A stretch of 51,379 nucleotides of DNA, taken from positions 1 to 51,379 of the IMG/VR virus record IMGVR_UViG_3300023210_000045; one strand, 5' to 3'. The translations under genes and the position numbers were made by a program. The stretch is from a virus. This document shows, piece by piece, positions 1 to 7,917 of the stretch. Below the pieces are notes generated by a model. The model had not been told where the DNA came from. It did no database searches and was given only the letters and a program-made list of their open reading frames with translations. The first letter of the stretch is position 1. Each line of letters opens with the position of its first letter.

Positions 1-2
1 CA

Positions 3-1988
3 AGTGTTAATAAGGATGGTTATATAGAAGTTGTTCCTTCAGATACTGCGAGAATAGATTTTGCTGATAGTGTAGATGGTGCATTGTTAACCGAACCAGC
101 GTCTACTAACCTTATAACATATCCTATTTCATTTGGTAACTCATATTGGACAAAGGGTGGTGCGAGTATTGAAGGTGATTCAAGTACTGCTGGTAGTGAG
201 TTAGTTACTAATGGAGATTTTGCAACTGATAGTAATTGGAGTAAAGGAACAGGATGGAGTATTAGTGGTGGTACAGCAAACAACGATGGATTAAGTGCTG
301 GTAGTGGTCTTTCGCAAAATACGGGCATTACAACGGTAGGGATATTATACAAATATACTTTCACGATACTAAACAAAGGTACTGGAACTTTAGATGTTAG
401 ATTAACAGACGGCGAAACCATATTAACGGGTTTATCAGAAGAGGGAACATATACATCTTATCACACTGCAACAAGTGCAGCTATTTCCATTATACCGTTA
501 AGCGGTAATACAGCAAGTTTCTCAATCGACAATGTATCAGTCAAAGAAGTACAAGGCTTTGAAGCACCTAAAGAGATACCCGTTGCTAACGGAGTAGAGT
601 TGGTAACGAATGGAGATATGGAGTTGGATAGTGATTGGACAGACTATTTCACACCAACCACCAATGAAAGAAGTGGTGTAAGAGCGCATACAGGTACATA
701 TTCAAGACATATAGTAGGTAATGATACTTATGATGGTATAAAACAAGATGGTATTGCAATGGCACAGAACAGTACCTATGTATGTTCTGCGTGGGTATAT
801 GTAGAGAGTGGCACAGTTACTATGCAAGTAAGGGCAACTGATACATTTCATATAATAGGTTCTTCCTCATCAGCATCTTGGGTTAAACTATCAGGACATT
901 TTACATCTAATTCTGCTACATTAAATCAAAGGGTAGCATTTATTTGTGATGGTGCTGGAGGTGAATTTTATGTTGATGATGTATCAGTCAAAGAAGCAAC
1001 ATCTTATTCAGGTGGCGGTCTTGAAAGAGAGGCTTACAAACTTGTTGAGGATACGAGTACTGGGGAACATTCTTTAGCAAGTTCTGTAATTACTGTAACT
1101 GGTTCGGCAGACCATTATCAAAGTTTATTTATTAAAACAGCAGAAAGAACCAAAATAGGTTTAAGGGAAGCACAAAATTCAGGAAAGTACGCAACTTTTG
1201 ATTTATTAAATGAAGTTGTTATGGATGAAAATGGACTAACAGCACACATATCAAAACTGGCTGGTTGTTGGTATAGGATTGATTATGGGTGTAATTCGAA
1301 TGTATGGACAACAATGAAAATGAAAGTTCACCTGTTAGATGATACATACACAACTGGTAGCCCATCTTCACATTCCTACACTGGCTCAGGCAAAGGACTA
1401 TACATAGCCTATGCCCAACTTGAAGAAGGTAGTTACGCAAGTAGTTTAATGCTTCCTGTAACAGAAGGTTCAACTACTTCAAGGGTAGCAGATGCTTGTA
1501 CTGGTAGTGGAACGGCACAGGACTTTAAAGATTATAATGCAAGTGGAGTTTTGTATGCAGAGATAGCTGCTAATAGTGATGATGGGACAACATCAAGATA
1601 CATTTCAATTAATGATGGAGCGTTTAATGATTTTATACAACTATTATATTTAAACACAAGCAATACAATAAGGGCACAATTATATGTAGGTGGAGTAATG
1701 CAAGTAAGAATTGACCACGTAGTTACAGATACTACAGTTTTTCATAAAACTGCTTTTAGATGGTATGGAAATACAACAACTGCTGCTGATGGTAGATTTA
1801 GCTTATGGATTGATGGTGCAATGGTTGAGAGTGAAGATGTATCAGGGTTAACAATAGCAAGCGGAACTCTAACAACAATGGACTTTGATTATTTAAATGG
1901 CACACAAAACTTCTACGGCAAAACAAGAGCACTAGAAGTGCTACCTTATATGAGTGATACAGAAATGTCCTTATTGACAAGCCCTTAA
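3..1988 (+). CDS. Tail fibre / receptor-binding protein, 5' end outside the window
   Basis: The reading frame is open from base 3 with no start, so the gene enters from the left; an in-frame TTG at 84 is not a convincing start. After a short N-terminal stretch with the motif LLTEPASTNL, common in phage tail fibres, come two similar beta-rich modules. Both begin ELVTNGD and end near IDNVSVKE or VDDVSVKE (about 190-550 and 600-1000 nt), as in CBM4/9-like carbohydrate-binding modules. The C-terminal third has a LamG/ConA-like pattern (FSLWIDGAMV) and ends LLTSP. Inference: a virion adhesin that binds host surface glycans. It lies upstream of the lysis genes. The family is fairly sure, the ligand unknown. 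Confidence 0.75.
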   Translation, partial: SVNKDGYIEVVPSDTARIDFADSVDGALLTEPASTNLITYPISFGNSYWTKGGASIEGDSSTAGSELVTNGDFATDSNWSKGTGWSISGGTANNDGLSAGSGLSQNTGITTVGILYKYTFTILNKGTGTLDVRLTDGETILTGLSEEGTYTSYHTATSAAISIIPLSGNTASFSIDNVSVKEVQGFEAPKEIPVANGVELVTNGDMELDSDWTDYFTPTTNERSGVRAHTGTYSRHIVGNDTYDGIKQDGIAMAQNSTYVCSAWVYVESGTVTMQVRATDTFHIIGSSSSASWVKLSGHFTSNSATLNQRVAFICDGAGGEFYVDDVSVKEATSYSGGGLEREAYKLVEDTSTGEHSLASSVITVTGSADHYQSLFIKTAERTKIGLREAQNSGKYATFDLLNEVVMDENGLTAHISKLAGCWYRIDYGCNSNVWTTMKMKVHLLDDTYTTGSPSSHSYTGSGKGLYIAYAQLEEGSYASSLMLPVTEGSTTSRVADACTGSGTAQDFKDYNASGVLYAEIAANSDDGTTSRYISINDGAFNDFIQLLYLNTSNTIRAQLYVGGVMQVRIDHVVTDTTVFHKTAFRWYGNTTTAADGRFSLWIDGAMVESEDVSGLTIASGTLTTMDFDYLNGTQNFYGKTRALEVLPYMSDTEMSLLTSP

Positions 1989-1992
1989 TATT

Positions 1993-2712
1993 ATGGCAAT
2001 AGTTTATGCACATAGAAAACCTTGTGATAATTCAGTATTCTATATTGGGATAGGGAATACTATTAAAAGAGCACAGAGATGTGCAAATAGAAATACCCAC
2101 TGGACTAGAGTTTATAATAAATATGAAAGGACTATTGAAATTATAGAAGATGATGTATCAATCGAACAAGCTAAAGAATTAGAAATATTCCTTATAAGTG
2201 AGATTGGTATATCAAATCTTTGTAATCAAACATTGGGTGGCGAGGGTGCTTTTGGGTTAAAACATACAAAAGAAACTATTGAAAGAATTGCAAGTAAAAA
2301 TAGAGGTAAAAAACGCAGTAAAGAGGTTAGGCTTAAAGTGTCATTAGCTAATAAAGGACATATTGTTACACAAGAAACAAGAGATAAAATAAGTAAAAGC
2401 AGAACAAACAATCCTAAGGTTATTGCAGCTGCAAAAGGTAAAAAGCACACTCCTGAATCAATAGCTAAAATGAAAGAAGTTAAGAAATATTCAAGGCTTA
2501 GTAAGGAGGCACTAGAAAAATCTACTGAAGTAAGACGCAAAAATGGAATACAGGTGAGAGAAATAACAACTGATAAGATATATTATATGTGGAATATAAC
2601 AGAAACATTAGGTATAAATAAAACATCTATTTTAAGAAGTATTAAATATAATGTACCTGTACAACGTGGTAAATATAAGGGAATGATATTTAAAAAATTA
2701 ACAAACCCATAA
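1993..2712 (+). CDS. GIY-YIG homing endonuclease with NUMOD DNA-binding motifs
   Basis: 239 aa. The N-terminus has a GIY-YIG-like pattern (VYAHRKP...VFYIGIG, residues 4-22) followed by a conserved Glu region. The middle is rich in NUMOD3-type repeats (HTKETIERIASKNRGKK and a second copy around HIVTQETRDKIS). The C-terminus looks like NUMOD1 (VREITTDKIYYMWN...GINKTSI, an HTH for DNA recognition). Known family role: free-standing phage endonucleases cut alleles lacking the gene and spread by repair. The ATG lies 4 nt after the tail-fibre stop, so it is an insertion into the fibre locus. The rearranged 195-bp repeats just downstream fit a recombination-prone site. Lys-rich composition differs from its neighbours. 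Confidence 0.85.
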   Translation: MAIVYAHRKPCDNSVFYIGIGNTIKRAQRCANRNTHWTRVYNKYERTIEIIEDDVSIEQAKELEIFLISEIGISNLCNQTLGGEGAFGLKHTKETIERIASKNRGKKRSKEVRLKVSLANKGHIVTQETRDKISKSRTNNPKVIAAAKGKKHTPESIAKMKEVKKYSRLSKEALEKSTEVRRKNGIQVREITTDKIYYMWNITETLGINKTSILRSIKYNVPVQRGKYKGMIFKKLTNP

Positions 2713-2715
2713 ACA

Positions 2716-2823
2716 ATGAAACTACTTTGGAAATATGCACAAGTAATACTTGCAGTAGTGATACTATCAGGAATAATATTAGCGATATTAGATGCATTTA
2801 ATGTAATAAATTTAACGGTATAA
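2716..2823 (+). CDS. 35-aa single-pass membrane peptide
   Basis: ATG follows the endonuclease stop by 3 nt. The peptide has a short N-terminus and one hydrophobic helix (YAQVILAVVILSGIILAIL, about residues 7-25). The 3' two thirds lie inside the first copy of the 195-bp direct repeat, so the second repeat copy contains the same codons without this start. It could be a small holin or lysis accessory, because a lysis cassette follows, but nothing proves expression. A further 17-codon frame at 2828-2881 lies just behind it and is probably chance. Confidence 0.4.
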   Translation: MKLLWKYAQVILAVVILSGIILAILDAFNVINLTV

Positions 2824-2944
2824 AACAATGGTAAACAAACTTTCATTTATAAGCGAATTAGCAGCATTAACACAAGTGTAACAATTACACACATATAAAC
2901 AACAAGAGTAAATAATATAATAACTAATAGTTATAACCATAAGT
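2750..2944. repeat. 195-bp perfect direct repeat, copy 1
   Basis: Identical to 3081-3275, with an offset of 331 nt. It starts TTGCAGTAGTGATACTATC and ends ATAACCATAAGT. It includes the 3' part of the 35-aa membrane peptide, a 17-codon frame and a 15-nt palindrome (ATAACTA-A-TAGTTAT, 2920-2934). Perfect identity implies a recent duplication or selection for homology. Both copies end directly in front of a coding start region. Confidence 0.95.
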
Positions 2945-2991
2945 TAAAATAAATAAAGATATGAATATTTACAAAACAGTTTCAATTTAAT

Positions 2992-3132
2992 ATGTCAAAA
3001 ATTACAAAAAATGTATCTTTTAATAGAGCAGATAGTACCCTTAGTACACAAGGTGATGATACCCTTAGTACACAAGGCAATTGCAGTAGTGATACTATCA
3101 GGAATAATATTAGCGATATTAGATGCATTTAA
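2992..3132 (+). CDS. 46-aa protein fused out of frame to the repeat; possible gene remnant
   Basis: ATG at 2992 opens a frame whose first 30 residues are unique and contain the tandem motif STLSTQGD-DTLSTQGN (nucleotide repeat acccttagtacacaaggc, twice). At 3081 it runs into repeat copy 2 in a different frame from the membrane peptide and stops at 3130. The N-terminus looks like the start of a longer virion or fibre protein that was cut off by insertion of the repeat. Alternatively the frame is unused. Nothing in it indicates a function. Confidence 0.35.
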   Translation: MSKITKNVSFNRADSTLSTQGDDTLSTQGNCSSDTIRNNISDIRCI

Positions 3133-3275
3133 TGTAATAAATTTAACGGTATAAAACAATGGTAAACAAACTTTCATTTATAAGCGAATTAGCAGCATTA
3201 ACACAAGTGTAACAATTACACACATATAAACAACAAGAGTAAATAATATAATAACTAATAGTTATAACCATAAGT
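3081..3275. repeat. 195-bp perfect direct repeat, copy 2
   Basis: Second copy of 2750-2944. It interrupts the 46-aa frame and its last bases supply a GTG (3274) in frame with the next gene. The internal palindrome recurs at 3251-3265. The 136 nt between the two copies contain the 2992 start and an A/T-rich segment. Confidence 0.95.
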
Positions 3276-3285
3276 GAATAAAAAA

Positions 3286-3591
3286 ATGATATATAGATTA
3301 AGTTTTATAAGCAAAAAACAATGGGATAGTATAAAAGGCGATTTCATTATAAAAGATGAAGATGGTAATTATCCAAGTGGCTCAACTTATACTGCTCAAA
3401 TTGTAGATGGAAGCATAACAGTTAGAGAAGTTGGTCATGTGCCTATTGCAGCGACATACGATGAAGAGGGCGAAATATTAACAGAAGCAAGTTTTAATGA
3501 AGATTTTGCGGTTGATATTTTAAGTGATTATGACCTGCCTGTTGAAGATTATATAATAGAAAATAAACAATGGTATAACGAGTGGGTATAA
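3286..3591 (+). CDS. Conserved-looking phage protein of unknown function, 101 aa
   Basis: I choose ATG 3286; the upstream GTG at 3274 lies partly in the repeat and would add only four residues (MNKK). The protein is acidic, with alternating hydrophobic and charged residues (IYRLSFISKKQWDSI..., TYTAQIVDGSITVREVGHV), and predicts as mostly beta. The Trp-rich C-terminus ends WYNEWV. The stop overlaps the next ATG (TAATG), so it is translationally coupled to the holin-like gene and belongs to the lysis or adjacent tail operon. No family recognised. Confidence 0.75.
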   Translation: MIYRLSFISKKQWDSIKGDFIIKDEDGNYPSGSTYTAQIVDGSITVREVGHVPIAATYDEEGEILTEASFNEDFAVDILSDYDLPVEDYIIENKQWYNEWV

Positions 3592-3782
3592 TGGAAAATC
3601 TTAGGACTATTTTAACGACATTGGGCGGAGGTATTGTTTCATTTGCGAACTTTAAATTGATGTCTATTTCGGTCACAGAACAAATGGAGGTGGCAAACGG
3701 CATTATCGGTATTCTGGTAGGTTTGTTAACTATGGCTTATTTAATGATAAAAATAACCAAAACAAATGAGAAAGATAAATGA
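3591..3782 (+). CDS. Small holin-like membrane protein
   Basis: 63 aa from the ATG that overlaps the preceding stop. It has an N-terminal amphipathic or weakly hydrophobic segment (LTTLGGGIVSFANF) and a clear TM helix (VANGIIGILVGLLTMAYLMI, about residues 37-57), ending in a charged tail KITKTNEKDK. This topology and its position directly before the amidase (17-nt overlap) fit a class II-type holin or other lysis membrane protein. An alternative is a small virion membrane peptide. Function is inferred from context. Confidence 0.65.
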   Translation: MENLRTILTTLGGGIVSFANFKLMSISVTEQMEVANGIIGILVGLLTMAYLMIKITKTNEKDK

Positions 3783-4185
3783 AATAATAATCCATTGTGC
3801 TGATACACCTCCCAATATGTATGTAGATGCTGCGATGGTAAATGAATGGCATTTAGAAAGAGGTTGGTCAGGCATTGGCTATCATTACTTTATAAAAAGA
3901 GATGGTCAGATAGAGATAGGTAGACCATTAGAGACACAGGGAGCACATTGCTCAGGTCATAACGCTGATAGTATAGGGATATGCTATGCAGGGGGATGTG
4001 ATGAGGATATGAATCCTGAAGATAACAGAACAGAAGAGCAGAAGGAGTCTATCCTTTTACTCTTAGAAGTTTTAAAAAATATATTTCCACAGGCATCCAT
4101 ACACGGACATAGGGATTTTTCGGACAAAGAATGTCCAAGTTTTGATGCTACAAAAGAATATGGTTTGATATGGCAGGTTGGATAA
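3766..4185 (+). CDS. Endolysin: N-acetylmuramoyl-L-alanine amidase (T7-lysozyme / Amidase_2 type)
   Basis: 139 aa, a normal length for a single-domain phage amidase. Zinc ligands are visible in the family spacing: His10 (IIIHCADTP), His115 (HGHRDFS) and Cys123 (KECPSF). Catalytic equivalents are Tyr39 (GIGYHYFI) and Lys121, matching T7 lysozyme H17/Y46/H122/K128/C130. It cuts the bond between MurNAc and L-Ala in peptidoglycan at lysis. There is no signal peptide, so release needs a holin; holin candidates flank it on both sides with coding overlaps (17 nt upstream, 16 nt downstream). Unlike T7 lysozyme, there is no evidence that it contacts an RNA polymerase. Confidence 0.93.
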   Translation: MRKINEIIIHCADTPPNMYVDAAMVNEWHLERGWSGIGYHYFIKRDGQIEIGRPLETQGAHCSGHNADSIGICYAGGCDEDMNPEDNRTEEQKESILLLLEVLKNIFPQASIHGHRDFSDKECPSFDATKEYGLIWQVG

Positions 4186-4553
4186 CACAAATTATAGGAG
4201 GTCTTCTTGGTAACGCTACGGATATAATTGATGAGGTTATAACCACTAAGGAAGAGAAGGAAGAATTAAAGATTAAGATGAAAGACTTAATTGTTAGTTC
4301 GGAGGTCGAGCTTGAAAAGGGTATAACTCAGCGTTGGAAGGCAGATATGAAAAGTGATTCTTGGTTGTCTAAGAACGTAAGACCTATGGTCTTAATATTT
4401 TTAGTGACATCCACAGTACTGCTTGTCTTTATAGATGCGGGGTGGATAGGATTTACCGTTCAGGATAAGTGGGTAGACTTATTACAGTTAGTGTTAATAA
4501 CAGTTATAGGAGCGTACTTTGGAGGACGTTCATTTGAGAAGATAAAAAAATAA
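4170..4553 (+). CDS. Holin of the 3-TM / GTA-holin type
   Basis: 127 aa. An amphipathic N-terminus (MAGWITQIIGGLLGNATDIIDEV) and a charged coiled segment (residues 25-60) precede WLSKNVRPMVLIFLVTSTVL and a second hydrophobic stretch (WVDLLQLVLITVIGAYFGGR), ending in KKIKK-like basic residues. The RP motif before the first TM and the G-rich last TM are typical of the holin-of-3-TMs family found next to endolysins. The start lies 16 nt inside the amidase gene. Known role: forms membrane lesions that let the amidase out. Which of the two small membrane proteins is the holin and which an antiholin is not visible. Confidence 0.82.
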   Translation: MAGWITQIIGGLLGNATDIIDEVITTKEEKEELKIKMKDLIVSSEVELEKGITQRWKADMKSDSWLSKNVRPMVLIFLVTSTVLLVFIDAGWIGFTVQDKWVDLLQLVLITVIGAYFGGRSFEKIKK

Positions 4554-4564
4554 ATATAATAAAA

Positions 4565-4795
4565 ATGCACGATATAAGGAAGATAGCCGTTGGTGTGGAT
4601 TATAAGACAGCAATGCATTATGTTGTAGGTCAGGATATCCTTCATGGTTCACACACAATTCACCTTGTTGTGTTTGAACAGGACGCAGGTGTTTATAAAA
4701 TTTACATAGAAGACAACAGCGATGGTTGTATATTCCTATGGAAAAGTTTTACACCTTCAATGCCTGTTAGTGTAGAATATAATATAGAATTTTAA
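4565..4795 (+). CDS. Small conserved phage protein, unknown function
   Basis: 76 aa, mostly beta (MHYVVGQDILHGSHTIHLVVFE, YKIYIEDNSDGCIFLWKSF) with the C-terminal motif MPVSVEYNIEF. I associate this pattern with small proteins near the terminase of crAss-like phages, but from memory only. The stop overlaps the ATG of the GroES-like gene (TAATG), so the two are translated together. It may be a virion or chaperone partner. Confidence 0.75.
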   Translation: MHDIRKIAVGVDYKTAMHYVVGQDILHGSHTIHLVVFEQDAGVYKIYIEDNSDGCIFLWKSFTPSMPVSVEYNIEF

Positions 4796-5361
4796 TGAGA
4801 CCATTACATCAGTATCTTGTTAAACCAGTGGACGGACGCAGGTATGACAACACTAAAGAGATGGGTGGAATAGAAATTATTACATCTACATCTGAAGAAG
4901 ACCATAATTTTAGCAATAGGTATGCCGAGGTTGTGGCTTTGCCGTTAACAGGTAATACATCAGGAGTAAAGGTAGGAGACATACTACTTGTTCACCATAA
5001 TGTATTTAAGTTTTACAATGACATGAAGGGTAGACGCAAGAGCGGTAAGTCCTTCCTTAAGGAAGACCTGTTCTTAATTGACCCTGACCAGTTCTATATG
5101 TACAAAAGGAATAACGAATGGTATGCATATGATAGATACTGCTTCGTTAAGCCTATTAAAATGAAAGAAGATAAATACATCAGCTCTAATGGACTCGAAC
5201 CATTAACTGGGGTGTTAACACATCCAAATGACTATCTGCTCTCACAGGGCTTAAAAAGGGGTGATGAGATTAAGTTTGCTCCTGACTCAGAGTACGAGTT
5301 TATAATTGATAGTGAGATTTATTATAGGGTATATGACCATATGATTACAATAAAAATATAA
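4795..5361 (+). CDS. Co-chaperonin: two GroES-like folds in tandem
   Basis: 188 aa. Residues 2-106 follow GroES: RPLHQYLVKPVDG, a probable mobile loop around GGIEIITSTS (compare GGIVL of GroES), RYAEVVALPL, VKVGDILLVHHNVF and LIDPDQFYMY. Residues 113-188 repeat the outline: DRYCFVKPIKM, GLKRGDEIKF, IIDSEIYYRVYDHM; the loop there lacks the GGI motif. Known family role: GroES and phage homologues such as T4 gp31 cap GroEL and widen its chamber for the coat protein. Inference: this protein replaces host GroES during capsid folding. Tandem GroES proteins are known from chloroplast Cpn20. It lies just upstream of the packaging and capsid genes. The second repeat is less certain than the first. Confidence 0.65.
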   Translation: MRPLHQYLVKPVDGRRYDNTKEMGGIEIITSTSEEDHNFSNRYAEVVALPLTGNTSGVKVGDILLVHHNVFKFYNDMKGRRKSGKSFLKEDLFLIDPDQFYMYKRNNEWYAYDRYCFVKPIKMKEDKYISSNGLEPLTGVLTHPNDYLLSQGLKRGDEIKFAPDSEYEFIIDSEIYYRVYDHMITIKI

Positions 5362-5365
5362 TACT

Positions 5366-5677
5366 ATGGATGTTGAGAAAATGAAAGGCGAAATAATTAG
5401 TGCAGGTGAGCAAGCTGTTAAGGAACTAATTAAAGTAGCAAAGGAAAGTATAATTAAAAAGGCAGGTGACAAGGAAACTCTTTCTGAAAAAGAAGAAGCT
5501 CTTGCTGCTGACAGGTTAAAGAATGCGGCAGCCACAAAGAAACTAGCAATATTTGATGCATTTGAAATACTCAACAGGATAGAGCAAGAAAAAAATATGC
5601 TTGAAGCTATTAAAGAAAATGGTGGCAAGGCTATATCAACTAAAGGAACAGGATTTGCAGAGTCAAAGTCTAGATAA
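5366..5677 (+). CDS. Candidate small terminase subunit
   Basis: 103 aa, almost entirely helical and charged (KMKGEIISAGEQAVKELIKV, EEALAADRLKNAAATKKLAIF). It lies directly before TerL, with coding overlap, where TerS usually sits. No clear HTH is visible and the protein is short for TerS, so the assignment rests on position and helical build. It could instead be a small head-assembly factor. The last 59 nt overlap the TerL start region. Confidence 0.5.
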   Translation: MDVEKMKGEIISAGEQAVKELIKVAKESIIKKAGDKETLSEKEEALAADRLKNAAATKKLAIFDAFEILNRIEQEKNMLEAIKENGGKAISTKGTGFAESKSR

Positions 5678-7913
5678 GTTATACACCACGGAACCTCACC
5701 TTCTTTCAAAGAGGGAGCTGTCCATAAAGAACGGTAAGAGATTATGGAAGTATGGGTATGATAAAGAGAGTGATTTAGTTGTTATATCTAAAACAGGTCA
5801 AGTAGGTGATATATATAACATTCAAGGACTAAGGATTGGGTTACCTCTGTTTAATCCTAAGGACAAGTTAATTATTGTTAGGTCAAAAAAAAAGAGTGAG
5901 CAATATTGGGAGAGAACTTCTCCTCCTAAGGCAATAGACCAAATTAAAACAATATTTCAGTGGAACGATAAGCCAAAGTATTTTAAGGATTTATGGGTTC
6001 CTTATGTGGAGAATGAATTTGATAGGCGTGAGAGAGGAGTATTCTTTGCTAACAATGGCAAGCCTACTTATATTACAGGCTCACACTATATGTATCTTCA
6101 GTGGTGTAAGATTGATGTGGGTTATGCAGACTTCCGTGAAGCCAATAGAATTTTATTTATCTACTGGGCTGCTTGTCAGGCTGACAATAGAAGTTACGGA
6201 ATGAACTATGTTAAGATTAGGCGTTCAGGATTTTCTTTTATGTCTGCTTCAAATGCTGTGGATATAGGAACTATATCAAAGAACGCTAGGATTGGTATCG
6301 TATCCAAGACAGGTGCTGATGCTAAGAAGATGTTTACTGACAAGGTTGTACCTATGAATACAAACCTGCCATTCTTCTTCAAGCCCATCATGGATGGTAT
6401 GGATAAACCTAAAACTGAATTAGCTTACAGGATTCCAGCAGCAAAGATTACTAAAAAAAATATGACCATTGAAGATGATGGTGAATACACACAAGGTTTG
6501 GATACCACAATAGATTGGAGGAACACAGACAACAACTCTTATGATGGTGAAAAATTACAGTATTTGGTACACGATGAGAGTGGTAAATATTTAAAGCCTA
6601 ACGATATAAAAGAATCATGGCGTGTCCAAAAAACTTGTCTTAGGTTAGGTAAAAAGATTATAGGCAAGTGTATGATGGGTTCAACTGTCAACGCACAGAA
6701 CAAGGGAGGTAAAGAGTTTAAGGATATGTACTTTGATTCTGACCTGACAAAAAGAAATAGTAACGGTCAGACTAAGAGTGGGCTATATAAAATATTCATT
6801 CCTATGGAGTTTAACCTAGAGGGGTTCATAGATAGATATGGTATGCCTGTTATCAATACTCCTCCTAAACCAGTGTTGGGAGTTGATAATGAAATGATTG
6901 ACATAGGTGCTGTTGAGTATTGGGAAGGAGAAGTTGACTCACTTAAAGGAGATGCCTCTGCTCTTAATGAGTTTTACAGACAGTTTCCAAGAACTGAATC
7001 TCACGCATTTAGAAATGAGAGCAAGCAGTCTTTATTTAATCTAACTAAAATTAATGAACAGATAGATTATAATGATGGTAACATTGAGTCTCATCATGTT
7101 ACATCAGGAAACTTCACTTGGAAGGATGGAATAAAAGATACGGAGGTAATATTCTCACCTCAGCAAGGAGGAAGATTTAGGATTAGTTGGACTCCTGAAA
7201 AAAGATTAACAAACCTTAGAGAAAAGCGTAATGGTATATACTATCCTGTTAACGAACACTTAGGTGCATTTGGCTGTGATAGTTATGACATATCAGGAAC
7301 AGTAGGAGGAGGGGGTTCCAAGGGTTCTTTACATGGATTGACTAAGTTTAATATGGACAATGCTCCAAGTAATGAATTCTTTTTAGAGTATATATCTAGA
7401 CCACAGACTGCTGAGATATTTTTTGAAGATGTTCTTATGGCTTGTGTCTTTTATGGGATGCCTATACTAGCAGAGAACAATAAGCCTCGTCTGTTGTATC
7501 ACTTTAAGAACAGGGGGTACAGAGGATATAGTATGAATAGACCTGATAAACATTACACAAAGTTATCCAAGTCTGAAAAAGAATTAGGAGGAATACCTAA
7601 CTCTAGTGAAGATGTAAAGCAAATACACGCAGCCTCAATAGAGGCTTATATAGAGAAATATGTGGGTTATGATTACGAAGGTTTGTTTAGAGACTCAGAA
7701 GACATAGGTATGATGCCTTTCAATAGAACTCTAATTGATTGGGCGGAATTTGATATTAATAACAGAACTAAGTTTGATGCTTCCATATCATCAGGGTTAG
7801 CTATACTTGCCTGTCAAAAACACCTATATAAAGCTGAAAAGAAAGATTCAAAAATTAGTGTTAACTTTGCACGGTATAATAATACAGGCAACAACAGTCA
7901 ACGCATAACATAA
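5619..7913 (+). CDS. terL: Terminase large subunit (packaging ATPase-nuclease)
   Basis: I use ATG 5619 (764 aa); a TTG at 5601 and one at 5655 are alternatives. The N-terminal stretch HLLSKRELSIKNGKRLWKYG is typical of Bacteroidota phage terminases. The ATPase shows a degenerate Walker A, VKIRRSGFSFMSAS (residues 198-211), Walker B LQYLVHDESG (313-322, D319/E320) and a coupling motif GSTVN near 349. The RNase-H-like nuclease begins at GCDSYD (D554) with further acidic residues downstream (AENNK). It translocates DNA through the portal and cuts it at the end. Portal follows after 4 nt. Size and flavour match crAss-like TerL proteins. Confidence 0.92.
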   Translation: MVARLYQLKEQDLQSQSLDKLYTTEPHLLSKRELSIKNGKRLWKYGYDKESDLVVISKTGQVGDIYNIQGLRIGLPLFNPKDKLIIVRSKKKSEQYWERTSPPKAIDQIKTIFQWNDKPKYFKDLWVPYVENEFDRRERGVFFANNGKPTYITGSHYMYLQWCKIDVGYADFREANRILFIYWAACQADNRSYGMNYVKIRRSGFSFMSASNAVDIGTISKNARIGIVSKTGADAKKMFTDKVVPMNTNLPFFFKPIMDGMDKPKTELAYRIPAAKITKKNMTIEDDGEYTQGLDTTIDWRNTDNNSYDGEKLQYLVHDESGKYLKPNDIKESWRVQKTCLRLGKKIIGKCMMGSTVNAQNKGGKEFKDMYFDSDLTKRNSNGQTKSGLYKIFIPMEFNLEGFIDRYGMPVINTPPKPVLGVDNEMIDIGAVEYWEGEVDSLKGDASALNEFYRQFPRTESHAFRNESKQSLFNLTKINEQIDYNDGNIESHHVTSGNFTWKDGIKDTEVIFSPQQGGRFRISWTPEKRLTNLREKRNGIYYPVNEHLGAFGCDSYDISGTVGGGGSKGSLHGLTKFNMDNAPSNEFFLEYISRPQTAEIFFEDVLMACVFYGMPILAENNKPRLLYHFKNRGYRGYSMNRPDKHYTKLSKSEKELGGIPNSSEDVKQIHAASIEAYIEKYVGYDYEGLFRDSEDIGMMPFNRTLIDWAEFDINNRTKFDASISSGLAILACQKHLYKAEKKDSKISVNFARYNNTGNNSQRIT

Positions 7914-7917
7914 ATAT

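Noticed and set aside
84-1988. Tail fibre starting at an internal TTG (84)
   Set aside because: The same frame is open and protein-like from base 3, so the gene begins outside the window.
2828-2881. 17-codon open frame inside the 195-bp repeat
   Set aside because: Too short, present identically in both copies, no supporting leader.
3274-3285. GTG 3274 as the start of the 101-aa gene
   Set aside because: The codon belongs to the end of the duplicated segment; ATG 3286 is the ordinary start.
5601-5618. TerL start at TTG 5601
   Set aside because: An ATG lies 18 nt later and shortens the overlap with the preceding gene; neither is proven.
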